A stretch of 64,000 bases of DNA from Microbacterium dextranolyticum (lineage in GTDB: Bacteria > Actinomycetota > Actinomycetes > Actinomycetales > Microbacteriaceae), in assembly GCF_016907295.1 (NCBI RefSeq), contig NZ_JAFBBR010000001.1:806001-870000 (forward strand), read 5' to 3'. The notes under the pieces are model-generated. The model was not told where the DNA came from. It did no database searches and worked only from the letters and a program-made list of their open reading frames with translations. This document shows positions 57,939-64,000 of the stretch, in pieces. A program made the translations under genes and the position numbers. How positions within the stretch are numbered: position 1 is the first letter of the stretch; the number at the start of each line of letters is the position of its first letter.

Positions 57939-58973
57939 TCAGACGACGAAGCGCACCCAGTTCGCGCCGCGACCGGTCTCGATGCGCTGCAGGAACGTGA
58001 GCGTCGTGCCCTCGACGGCGTAGAGCGAGACGGTCGTCGACTTCTCGCCGGCGGCGACGAGCAGCCGCCCGTCGGGGCTCGTCGCGAACCCCCGGGGCTG
58101 CTGCTCGGTGACGGTGACGGACGTGGCATCCGTCGGCGCGCCGTCGCCCGCGAGCGGGAGCGCGGCCAGCGTGCTCTCGGTGCGCTCCGAAGCCCACAGC
58201 ACGGCACCGTCCGCGCCCGCATGCAGGTCGGCGCCCCAGATGTAGTGATGCGCGAGCGGGTCGGCACCGAACTCGCTGTGGCCGAGCCGCGCATCCGGGT
58301 CGACCGCGCGCGCCGCCCCGACGAACGACAGCTCGCCCTCGTCGAGGTCGCGGCGATAGTGCAGCACCTCGCCGGAGAACTCGGTGATCACGTAGGCGGC
58401 CTCGCGTGCATCGTCGAGCAGGATGTGCCGCGGTCCGCTGCCGGCGGGTGCCGCCGCCGTCGGTGTCGCCAGCGGAGTGAGCGTCAGATCGTCGCCGAGC
58501 GTGTACTGCGCCACGAGGTCCGCGCCGAGTGAGACGAAGTACGCGAACCGGCCGTCGGCGCTGGCGAGCACGGAATGCAGGTTCGGGTACGCGATGCGGT
58601 CGGCGGGCGACCCGACGGAGCCGTCCGCCACCGCGCAGACGATGCCGTAGCCACCGCCGTAGCTCGCACCGAGCAGCGCCGTGCCGCCGCGCGTGAGGGT
58701 GAGGTAGTTCATGCCGCCGGAGGGCAGATCCAGCCGCGAGCGCGGGGTGAGGATGCCGGTCGTGCGGTCGAGTGAGAGGGTGACGATGCCGGCCGGCTCG
58801 CCCTTCACCGCCGCGTAGACGAGGTTTCGTCCACCGTCGACGGCGAACGAGGAGCAGCCCGTGAGGCCCTCCGTCACGGCGAGGCGTTCCAGTCGGTCGT
58901 CCACGAGACGGAACGACGAGATGGAGCCGTCACCGGCGTTGGCCACGAGGACGAGAGAAGCAGCAGAGGTCAC
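57939..58973 (-). CDS. Lactonase (6-phosphogluconolactonase-like) beta-propeller protein
   Basis: 344 aa, seven-bladed propeller of the YbhE/Pgl type. Repeated blades such as DGSISSFRLVDDRLERL, GIVTLSLDRTTGILTP and SPDGRLLVAAGEKSTTVSLYAVE; the family ends in RIETGRGANWVRFV. It may hydrolyse 6-phosphogluconolactone, but many relatives are uncharacterised. Start GTG at 58973 set by TACGCT 6 nt upstream. Confidence 0.85.
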   Translation of the reverse strand: MTSAASLVLVANAGDGSISSFRLVDDRLERLAVTEGLTGCSSFAVDGGRNLVYAAVKGEPAGIVTLSLDRTTGILTPRSRLDLPSGGMNYLTLTRGGTALLGASYGGGYGIVCAVADGSVGSPADRIAYPNLHSVLASADGRFAYFVSLGADLVAQYTLGDDLTLTPLATPTAAAPAGSGPRHILLDDAREAAYVITEFSGEVLHYRRDLDEGELSFVGAARAVDPDARLGHSEFGADPLAHHYIWGADLHAGADGAVLWASERTESTLAALPLAGDGAPTDATSVTVTEQQPRGFATSPDGRLLVAAGEKSTTVSLYAVEGTTLTFLQRIETGRGANWVRFVV

Positions 58974-58979
58974 CGTTCC

Positions 58980-58985
58980 AGCGTA
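58980..58985 (-). promoter_or_regulatory. TACGCT -10 box of the lactonase-like gene (leaderless)
   Basis: On the minus strand TACGCT (58985-58980) ends 6 nt before the GTG at 58973. Confidence 0.6.
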
Positions 58986-59058
58986 GGCCGCCGCGTGGCC
59001 GGCGTCGTCCGGTCGAGGCTGCCAGGCCGTAGTCTCGAAACAACGGAAAGGAGCCCCC

Positions 59059-59724
59059 ATGGCCCGCATCCTGCTCATCGGCGGGCACGGAAAGATCGCG
59101 CTCCTGCTCGAGCCGCTTCTCGCCGCCGCCGGTCACCACGTCACCGCGGTGATCCGCAACCCCGATCACGAATCCGACGTCGCGGCGGCCGGCGCCACGC
59201 CGCTCGTCGCCGATATCGAGCGTTTCGACCTCGATCAGTTCACGAACCTCGTCAGCGGCAATGACGTCGTCATCTGGTCGGCGGGGGCGGGCGGCGGCGA
59301 CGCCACCCGCACGATGGCGGTCGACCGTGATGCCGCGATCCGTTCGATGGATGCCGCAGCGCGGGCCGGCGTCCGCCGCTACATCATGGTGTCCTACTTC
59401 GGCGCCGGTCCCGATCACGGCATCGACCCCGCGGACTCGTTCTTCGCGTACGCCGAGGCGAAAGCCGCCGCTGACGTGCACCTGCGGGCGAGCGATCTCG
59501 ACGCGACGATCGTGGCGCCGTCGCGGCTGACGTCCGACGAGCCGACGCGGCGGATCGACGTGGAGGCCGCCGCGTCGGGCTCGGTGTCGCGTGCCGACGT
59601 CGCGGCCGTCATCGCAGCGGTCATCGACGAGCCGTCGACCGTGGGTCGCACGATCTCGTTCAACAGCGGCGACGTGCCCGTCGTCGACGCGGTGCGCGCC
59701 GCGGCCGGGGAAGAGAAGCCATGA
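59059..59724 (+). CDS. NAD(P)H-binding atypical SDR protein
   Basis: 221 aa, Rossmann fold like YwnB/NmrA. Nucleotide loop ILLIGGHGKIALLL at the N-terminus; MVSYFGAGPDHG and FAYAEAKAAADVHLRAS (Y-x3-K like) further on. Probably a quinone or flavin-linked oxidoreductase or a redox sensor. AAAGGAG stands 6 nt before the ATG; TAGTCT (59030-59035) is the likely -10. Overlaps the NYN gene by ATGA. Confidence 0.87.
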   Translation: MARILLIGGHGKIALLLEPLLAAAGHHVTAVIRNPDHESDVAAAGATPLVADIERFDLDQFTNLVSGNDVVIWSAGAGGGDATRTMAVDRDAAIRSMDAAARAGVRRYIMVSYFGAGPDHGIDPADSFFAYAEAKAAADVHLRASDLDATIVAPSRLTSDEPTRRIDVEAAASGSVSRADVAAVIAAVIDEPSTVGRTISFNSGDVPVVDAVRAAAGEEKP

Positions 59725-60275
59725 GCGACCAGCGCACGACCTGGGTGCTCGTCGACGGCGAGAACATCGACGCGACGCTCGGGGCGTCGATCCTCGGGCG
59801 GCGTCCGCAGCCCGACGAGCGCCCGCGATGGGACCGGGTGCTCGCATTCCTTGCGGGGCGATGGAACCAGCAGACCCGCGGCCTCTTCTTCCTCAACGCG
59901 ACGACCACGCTGCCGATGTCGTTCATCCAGGCGCTGCTCGCGCTCGGCTATCAGCCGATCCCGCTGTCGGGCGGCGCCGACGAGAAGGTCGTCGACATCG
60001 CGATCCAGCGGACGCTGCAGGCGCTGCGCGATCGCGCCGGCGATGTCGTGCTCGTCAGTCACGACGGCGACTTCGTCGACGACCTCGGCGCGCTGCTCGA
60101 CGGGCGTCGTGTCGGCGTCATGGGCTTCGCCGAGTTCCGCAACGCCGCCTTCGGCGACCTGCCGGGCGTGGAGTTCTTCGACATCGAGTACGACGTCGAG
60201 GCATTCGACGCGCAGCTTCCCCGCGTGCGCGTCATCGCGATCGACGAGTTCGACCCGACGCAGTTCCTGCGCTGA
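59721..60275 (+). CDS. NYN domain (PIN-like) putative ribonuclease
   Basis: 184 aa. The acidic PIN/NYN metal site is visible: VLVDGENID near residue 10, GGADEKVVDIAI near 84 and VLVSHDGDFVDDLGALL near 110, then GVMGFAEFRN. NYN proteins cut RNA; the target here is unknown. Second gene of the 59059-61132 operon, which places an RNase between two oxidoreductases without obvious reason. Confidence 0.85.
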   Translation: MSDQRTTWVLVDGENIDATLGASILGRRPQPDERPRWDRVLAFLAGRWNQQTRGLFFLNATTTLPMSFIQALLALGYQPIPLSGGADEKVVDIAIQRTLQALRDRAGDVVLVSHDGDFVDDLGALLDGRRVGVMGFAEFRNAAFGDLPGVEFFDIEYDVEAFDAQLPRVRVIAIDEFDPTQFLR

Positions 60276-60301
60276 GGCGCATCGATCAGGAGACGGACCA
60301 G

Positions 60302-61132
60302 ATGCCACGGACCATCGTCATCACGGGGGCCAGCGACGGCATCGGCGCGGCGGCCGCGCGGCAGCTGCACGACGCCGGAGAGACGGTGGTCGTGGTCGGG
60401 CGCAGCGCCGAGAAGACCCGGGCCGTCGCCGAGAGCCTGGGGGCGCCGTGGCACCTCGCGGACTTCGCGGAGCTCGATCAGGTGCGGGCCCTGGCGCAGA
60501 CGCTGCGCGAGACGTATCCGCGCATCGACGTGCTGGCCAACAACGCCGGCGGGGTCTTCGGTGAACGCACGCTCACCGCTGACGGGTTCGAGCGCACGTT
60601 CCAGGTGAACCATCTCGCGGGCTTCTTGCTGACGCAGCTGCTGCGCGATCGCCTGATCGAGAGCGGGGCATCCGTCATTCAGACCTCGAGCGTCGCGGCG
60701 CGCGCCTTCTCACGATTCGACATCGACGATCTGCAGGCCGAGCGCCGCTACACATCGAGCACGGCCTACGGCAACGCGAAGCTCGCGAACATCCTCTTCA
60801 CGACCGAGCTCGCGCGGCGGCTGGGTGGGCGGGGTGTGTCGGCCGTGGCGTTTCACCCCGGTGCGATCGCGAGTGGTTTCGCTGGGTCGTCGACCGGACT
60901 CTGGCACTGGATGTACACCAACCCCGTAGCGAGCCGCCTGCTGACCTCGGTCGATGTCGGAGGGTCGCGCCTGGCGTGGCTCGCGCTCGGAACCCCGGGG
61001 GTGGACTGGCAATCCGGCAAGTACTACGCGAACAACCGGCCCGCCCGCACGAGCCGGCTCGCGGCGGACCCGCTGCTCGCCCGTCGGCTGTGGGAGAAGA
61101 GCGCCGAGCTGGTCGGGGTCGGCGCCGACTGA
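60302..61132 (+). CDS. Short-chain dehydrogenase/reductase (retinol dehydrogenase-like)
   Basis: 276 aa. TGASDGIG cofactor loop near residue 8, NNAGG near 79, and catalytic Ser and Tyr-x3-Lys in SSVAARAFS and YGNAKLAN near 160. Resembles RDH/WWOX-like SDRs. AGGAGA about 9 nt before the ATG. Last gene of its operon, 26 bases after the NYN gene. Confidence 0.9.
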   Translation: MPRTIVITGASDGIGAAAARQLHDAGETVVVVGRSAEKTRAVAESLGAPWHLADFAELDQVRALAQTLRETYPRIDVLANNAGGVFGERTLTADGFERTFQVNHLAGFLLTQLLRDRLIESGASVIQTSSVAARAFSRFDIDDLQAERRYTSSTAYGNAKLANILFTTELARRLGGRGVSAVAFHPGAIASGFAGSSTGLWHWMYTNPVASRLLTSVDVGGSRLAWLALGTPGVDWQSGKYYANNRPARTSRLAADPLLARRLWEKSAELVGVGAD

Positions 61133-61162
61133 GGGTGTGCGGTGCCTCGCACCCCACGGCCC

Positions 61163-61198
61163 GCGCGGATCGCTGAGGTCGGTCTCAGCGATCCGCGC
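61163..61198. terminator. 15-bp hairpin with the ATP-grasp stop codon in its arm
   Basis: GCGCGGATCGCTGAG (61163-61177) and CTCAGCGATCCGCGC (61184-61198) pair perfectly with a 6-nt loop. It terminates the SDR operon from the left; from the right, the last codons and TGA (61185-61187) of the ATP-grasp gene form its arm. Confidence 0.7.
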
Positions 61199-62114
61199 CT
61201 GACGCGCTTTCGTGCGAGATCGCGCCCAGGATCGCGTCCACGACGGCGGGCGTCGCGTGCGGAGCGATATGCAGATTGAGCGCCGGCTCGATCAGCTCGA
61301 CCTCGAGCACGCACCGGCCGAAAGCGGCCGAGTCGACGATGTCGATGCGGGCGTAGAGGGGGGTCTCTTCCGCGGACGCGGCGGCGACGGCGCGCAGCAC
61401 CTCCTCGCCGAAGCGCCGTTCGGCGGGCGACGCCTCGACGAGAACGGGGTTCTCGGCGTACACGCCGCCGCGAAGTCCTCCGCCGGCCTCGAGCAGCGCA
61501 CCTTTCGCGATCGCGTGGGTGAAGGTGCCGCCGATGACGTACAGCGCCTTCTCGTGTCCCTCCGAGAGCTCGGCGATCTCGGGCTGGATCATCGCCACGC
61601 CCCCTCCGCCGATGATCCGCTCGGCAAGTTCGAGCGCGCGGGGATCGGATGCCGCGAACAGTCCGGTGTCTCGGGCGCCCGCCGACATGGCCGGCTTCAC
61701 GACGAGGCGCGCGCCGGGGGCGTCGTGCGTCGCGATGGCCCGCGCCGCGGCATCCGTCGTCTCGGCATACACGGTCGGCACGACGCGGATGCCCCCGTGT
61801 TCGAGCTCGCCGAGATAGCGCTTGTCGAGGTTCCAGCGCACGGTGGCGGGGGTGTTGACGACATGCGTCGCCGTCTCGGCCCGGTCGAGCCAGTCGAGGA
61901 ACTCTCGCGGCCGCTCGGGGTAGTCCCACGGCGAGCGGATCACCAGCAGATCGAACGCCGCGAGATCGATGGTGGGGTCGTGCCAGACCACCGATTCGGC
62001 CGCGACGCCGCGGGCCTGCAGGGCCGCGAGGAGCACCGGGGTGTCATGGTCGGGGTCTTCGGCGGAGTAGGCATCCGTCACGACGATGCCGATGCGGGGC
62101 GAGGGGGAGGACAC
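61185..62114 (-). CDS. ATP-grasp domain protein (RimK-like ligase)
   Basis: 309 aa. LLVIRSPWDYPERPREFLDWLD near residue 60, ARLVVKPAMSAGARDT near 130 (ATP lysine), MIQPEIAELSEGHEKALYVIGG near 175 and a metal-binding end VELIEPALNLHIAP near 280. A carboxylate-amine or -thiol ligase of unknown substrate, in a widely distributed uncharacterised family. Start GTG at 62114; a TACGCT hexamer stands 8 nt upstream. Confidence 0.82.
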   Translation of the reverse strand: MSSPSPRIGIVVTDAYSAEDPDHDTPVLLAALQARGVAAESVVWHDPTIDLAAFDLLVIRSPWDYPERPREFLDWLDRAETATHVVNTPATVRWNLDKRYLGELEHGGIRVVPTVYAETTDAAARAIATHDAPGARLVVKPAMSAGARDTGLFAASDPRALELAERIIGGGGVAMIQPEIAELSEGHEKALYVIGGTFTHAIAKGALLEAGGGLRGGVYAENPVLVEASPAERRFGEEVLRAVAAASAEETPLYARIDIVDSAAFGRCVLEVELIEPALNLHIAPHATPAVVDAILGAISHESASGADR

Positions 62115-62192
62115 GAGCGCCCAGCGTAGCGGCCGGTCGATCGGGGCGGGGGCGCCAGAGGGGCGGGCCGGGGGATCAGACGGGTGCGGCTG

Positions 62193-62969
62193 TCAGAGGA
62201 TCCGCCCGATCGGCTCGCGCTTCTCGAGCTGGAACCGGTCTTCGGTGCGGCCCCGTGCCCAGTACCCCGACAGTGAGACCCGCGCCCGGTCGAGGCCCCG
62301 CTCGTCGAACAGGACCGCCCGGATCGCCTTCATCGATTCGCGCTCGCCGTGCGCGAACACCTGCACGTCGCCCTCCGGCCAGTCGAGCTGTCGCAGCACC
62401 GCCGCGAGCGCGTCGATGGCGTGGTCGGGGTCGATCGCCCATTCGATGCGCACCCCGTCGGGGGCGTGCAGAGGCAGGATCGCCGCGTCGGAGTCGACCT
62501 CGATGATGGCGTGGCCCACGGCATCCGCCGGCAGAGCCTCGAGCGCGGCCGAGATCGCCGGCAGCGCCGACAGGTCGCCCGCCAGGACGTGCGCGTCGGC
62601 GGTGGCGTCGGGCGCGTAGCCGCCGCCCGGACCCATGAGCGACAGTCGGTCGCCGGGGCGGGCGCGCGCCGCCCAGGGGCCGGCGAGCCCCTCGTCGCCG
62701 TGGACGACGAAGTCGATCGCGAGCGTGCGCGCCTCGTGGTCGACGCTGCGCACGGTGTACGTCCGCGTCACGGGCAGCGACTCGGGGGAGGGCGTCGTGA
62801 ACTTCAGCTTCACGTACTTGTCGGTCTCGGGACGGTCCTCGAAGGCCGCGAAGCCCTCGCCCCCGAGGACCACCCGCACGAGATACGGCGAGAGCCGCTC
62901 GGTGCCGACCACCTCGAGGTCGATGGTCGGTCGGGGCGGACGGACGGCGGTGCGTGAAGAGAGGGCCAC
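62193..62969 (-). CDS. Siderophore-interacting protein (FAD-dependent ferric reductase)
   Basis: 258 aa, SIP family (ViuB/YqjH-like). FAD-binding RTYTVR near residue 71, HGDEGLAGPWAARARPGD near 95, nucleotide site AGDLSALPAISAALE near 130 and the closing WARGRTEDRF near 240. Releases iron from ferric siderophores in the cytoplasm. No siderophore genes are adjacent. Start GTG at 62969 fixed by TACCGT; the longer frame overlaps the divergent Nudix gene. Confidence 0.92.
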   Translation of the reverse strand: MALSSRTAVRPPRPTIDLEVVGTERLSPYLVRVVLGGEGFAAFEDRPETDKYVKLKFTTPSPESLPVTRTYTVRSVDHEARTLAIDFVVHGDEGLAGPWAARARPGDRLSLMGPGGGYAPDATADAHVLAGDLSALPAISAALEALPADAVGHAIIEVDSDAAILPLHAPDGVRIEWAIDPDHAIDALAAVLRQLDWPEGDVQVFAHGERESMKAIRAVLFDERGLDRARVSLSGYWARGRTEDRFQLEKREPIGRIL

Positions 62970-62975
62970 GGTTCC

Positions 62976-62981
62976 ACGGTA
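62976..62981 (-). promoter_or_regulatory. TACCGT -10 box of the siderophore-interacting protein gene (leaderless)
   Basis: On the minus strand TACCGT (62981-62976) ends 6 nt before the GTG at 62969. Divergent from the TAGCCT box at 63043. Confidence 0.6.
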
Positions 62982-63042
62982 ACCGCCGCCGGTCGCCGTG
63001 GCTCGGTCGCGACGACATCGCCGCGGGAGCCGGCGCCCGACA

Positions 63043-63048
63043 TAGCCT
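63043..63048 (+). promoter_or_regulatory. TAGCCT -10 box of the Nudix gene (leaderless)
   Basis: TAGCCT ends 6 nt before the GTG at 63055. Confidence 0.6.
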
Positions 63049-63054
63049 GGTGAG

Positions 63055-63750
63055 GTGGACATCGATCCGGCTCCGAGTGCGCGCGAGCAGTTGCGCGCGC
63101 TCGCCGCGACGTCGTCCACGGCACTCGGCCCGCGGGTCCCCCCTCCCGGGGCGGCGGTGCCTCGGGCGGCCGCCGTGCTGATGCTGTTCGGCGTGCTCGA
63201 CGCGCGCGCGAGCGACCATGTCGCGCAGGATGCCGCGGTCTCGCGCGACCTCGACGTGCTGCTGCTGGAGCGCGCCACGACGCTCCGCGCCCATCCCGGT
63301 CAGGTCGCCTTTCCCGGCGGTCGACTGGATCCGGGAGATGCGGGCCCGGTCGCGGCCGCGCTGCGCGAAGCCGAAGAGGAGACCGGGCTCGACCCGTCGG
63401 GCGTCGACGTGCTCGGGGCGCTTCCCGCCGTCCCCCTGGAGCATTCCGGTCATCTCGTGACCCCGGTGCTGGGGTGGTGGCGGCATCCGTCACCGGTGCG
63501 CGTCGTCGACGTCGCCGAGTCGGCCGCTGTCTTCCGCGCACCCGTCGCGGATCTGCTCGACCCGCGCAACCGCGGCGTGACCGTCTTCGAGCGTGACGGC
63601 CTGGTCTGGCGGGGGCCGGCCTTCGAGGTGCACGGGCACCTGGTCTGGGGGTTTACGGCGATGCTGCTGGATGCCCTATTCGACGGCCTCGGGTGGACGG
63701 AACCGTGGGATCTCGGCGCCCGCACCCGGCGGATCGCGCTTCCGATCTGA
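63055..63750 (+). CDS. Nudix hydrolase, CoA pyrophosphatase (NudL/NUDT7) type
   Basis: 231 aa. The signature HPGQVAFPGGRLDPGD and ALREAEEETGL near residues 78-112 are the Nudix box with the CoA-pyrophosphatase form of its first half; PVLGWWRHPSPV and the late GPAFEVHGHLVWGFTAMLL fit the same group. Cleaves CoA or related nucleotide diphosphates. Confidence 0.9.
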   Translation: MDIDPAPSAREQLRALAATSSTALGPRVPPPGAAVPRAAAVLMLFGVLDARASDHVAQDAAVSRDLDVLLLERATTLRAHPGQVAFPGGRLDPGDAGPVAAALREAEEETGLDPSGVDVLGALPAVPLEHSGHLVTPVLGWWRHPSPVRVVDVAESAAVFRAPVADLLDPRNRGVTVFERDGLVWRGPAFEVHGHLVWGFTAMLLDALFDGLGWTEPWDLGARTRRIALPI

Positions 63751-63864
63751 CCCCGGCTGCCGGGCTGAGTGTTCCGCCAGCGTGCGTCATGAAGATGCGC
63801 ACGCGGTGGGGACAGGGCGTGCGCGCGTGTGAGGATCGGCGAGCAGGATGCCGGAGGGACGAAG

Positions 63865-64000
63865 ATGCACGGGCGCGAACGAGGAGCTGCGGGGGTGTCG
63901 CGGCGGGTGCTGCTGGCATCCGGACTCGGATCGGTCGCGGCGCTCGCGCTCGCGGCGTGCGTGCCGAGCGCAGGCGGCGGAGCGAGTGCGTCCGGCGGTG
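63865..64000 (+). CDS. Tat-type lipoprotein, 3' partial
   Basis: Only 45 codons are in the window. A twin-arginine-like SRRVLLASG precedes a hydrophobic stretch and lipobox LAAC, then a Gly/Ser-rich mature start. GGAGGGAC lies about 8 nt before the ATG. Probably a binding protein or other extracytoplasmic lipoprotein; the mature domain is not visible. Confidence 0.7.
   Translation, partial: MHGRERGAAGVSRRVLLASGLGSVAALALAACVPSAGGGASASGG

Overview
The window is 64 kb of a very GC-rich, gene-dense actinobacterial chromosome. Gene content, leaderless promoters and the very frequent word GGATGCC/GGCATCC point to Microbacteriaceae, most like Microbacterium; this is inference, as no rRNA or tRNA gene is present to settle it. 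I see no insertion sequence, prophage, CRISPR array or RNA gene.

Layout. 1-2129: end of a carbohydrate ABC importer (two permeases). 2225-13051: a CtpE-like P-type ATPase, a DUF305/DUF3105 exported pair, a Bcr/CflA efflux pump, a PAP2 phosphatase, a HerA-like ATPase, an SDR-DUF2867 protein and an acetyltransferase. 13105-21562 plus 25224-26372: a nearly complete molybdenum cofactor and molybdate uptake island (mogA-like, moaE, moaD, mobA-DUF6457, moaC, moeA, moeB-rhodanese, a HTH-TOBE regulator, modABC, moaA). 21667-30122: cytochrome bd oxidase (cydA, cydB), its CydDC ABC exporter and a cysteine-rich HTH regulator; moaA sits on the opposite strand between cydB and cydD, so the Mo and bd clusters are interleaved. 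30292-36576: an accessory stretch with a membrane esterase, two related TetR regulators, a 37-codon small ORF, a frameshifted macrolide-type glycosyltransferase, an LLM oxidoreductase and an EF-G-binding FBP protein. 37108-45735: small metabolic and repair genes, a metY homologue and a frameshifted flavin monooxygenase. 45821-49029: a four-gene glycine betaine/choline-type ABC importer. 49138-64000: oxidoreductases, a PadR regulator with an ABC1 kinase, M18 aminopeptidase, MsrA, an MFS pump, a lactonase-fold protein, a NYN nuclease operon, an ATP-grasp enzyme, a siderophore-interacting flavoprotein, a Nudix hydrolase and the start of a Tat-type lipoprotein.

Most unusual signals. (1) Five copies of a 67-bp intergenic element, built as four 10-bp arms separated by exactly 9 bp (19-bp period), the first two arms direct and the last two inverted, lie at 26461, 26644, 35985, 36865 and 36984. 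(2) Sixteen genes have a TANNNT -10 hexamer ending exactly 6 nt before the start codon, the signature of leaderless mRNAs; this fixes many starts. (3) A G7 tract frameshifts the glycosyltransferase. (4) A strong Shine-Dalgarno and ATG lie in frame inside mobA, exactly at the start of its DUF6457 domain, suggesting two proteins from one gene.

Limits: all calls are from reading motifs and translated sequence; no database search or folding program was run, and frameshifts could be assembly errors.
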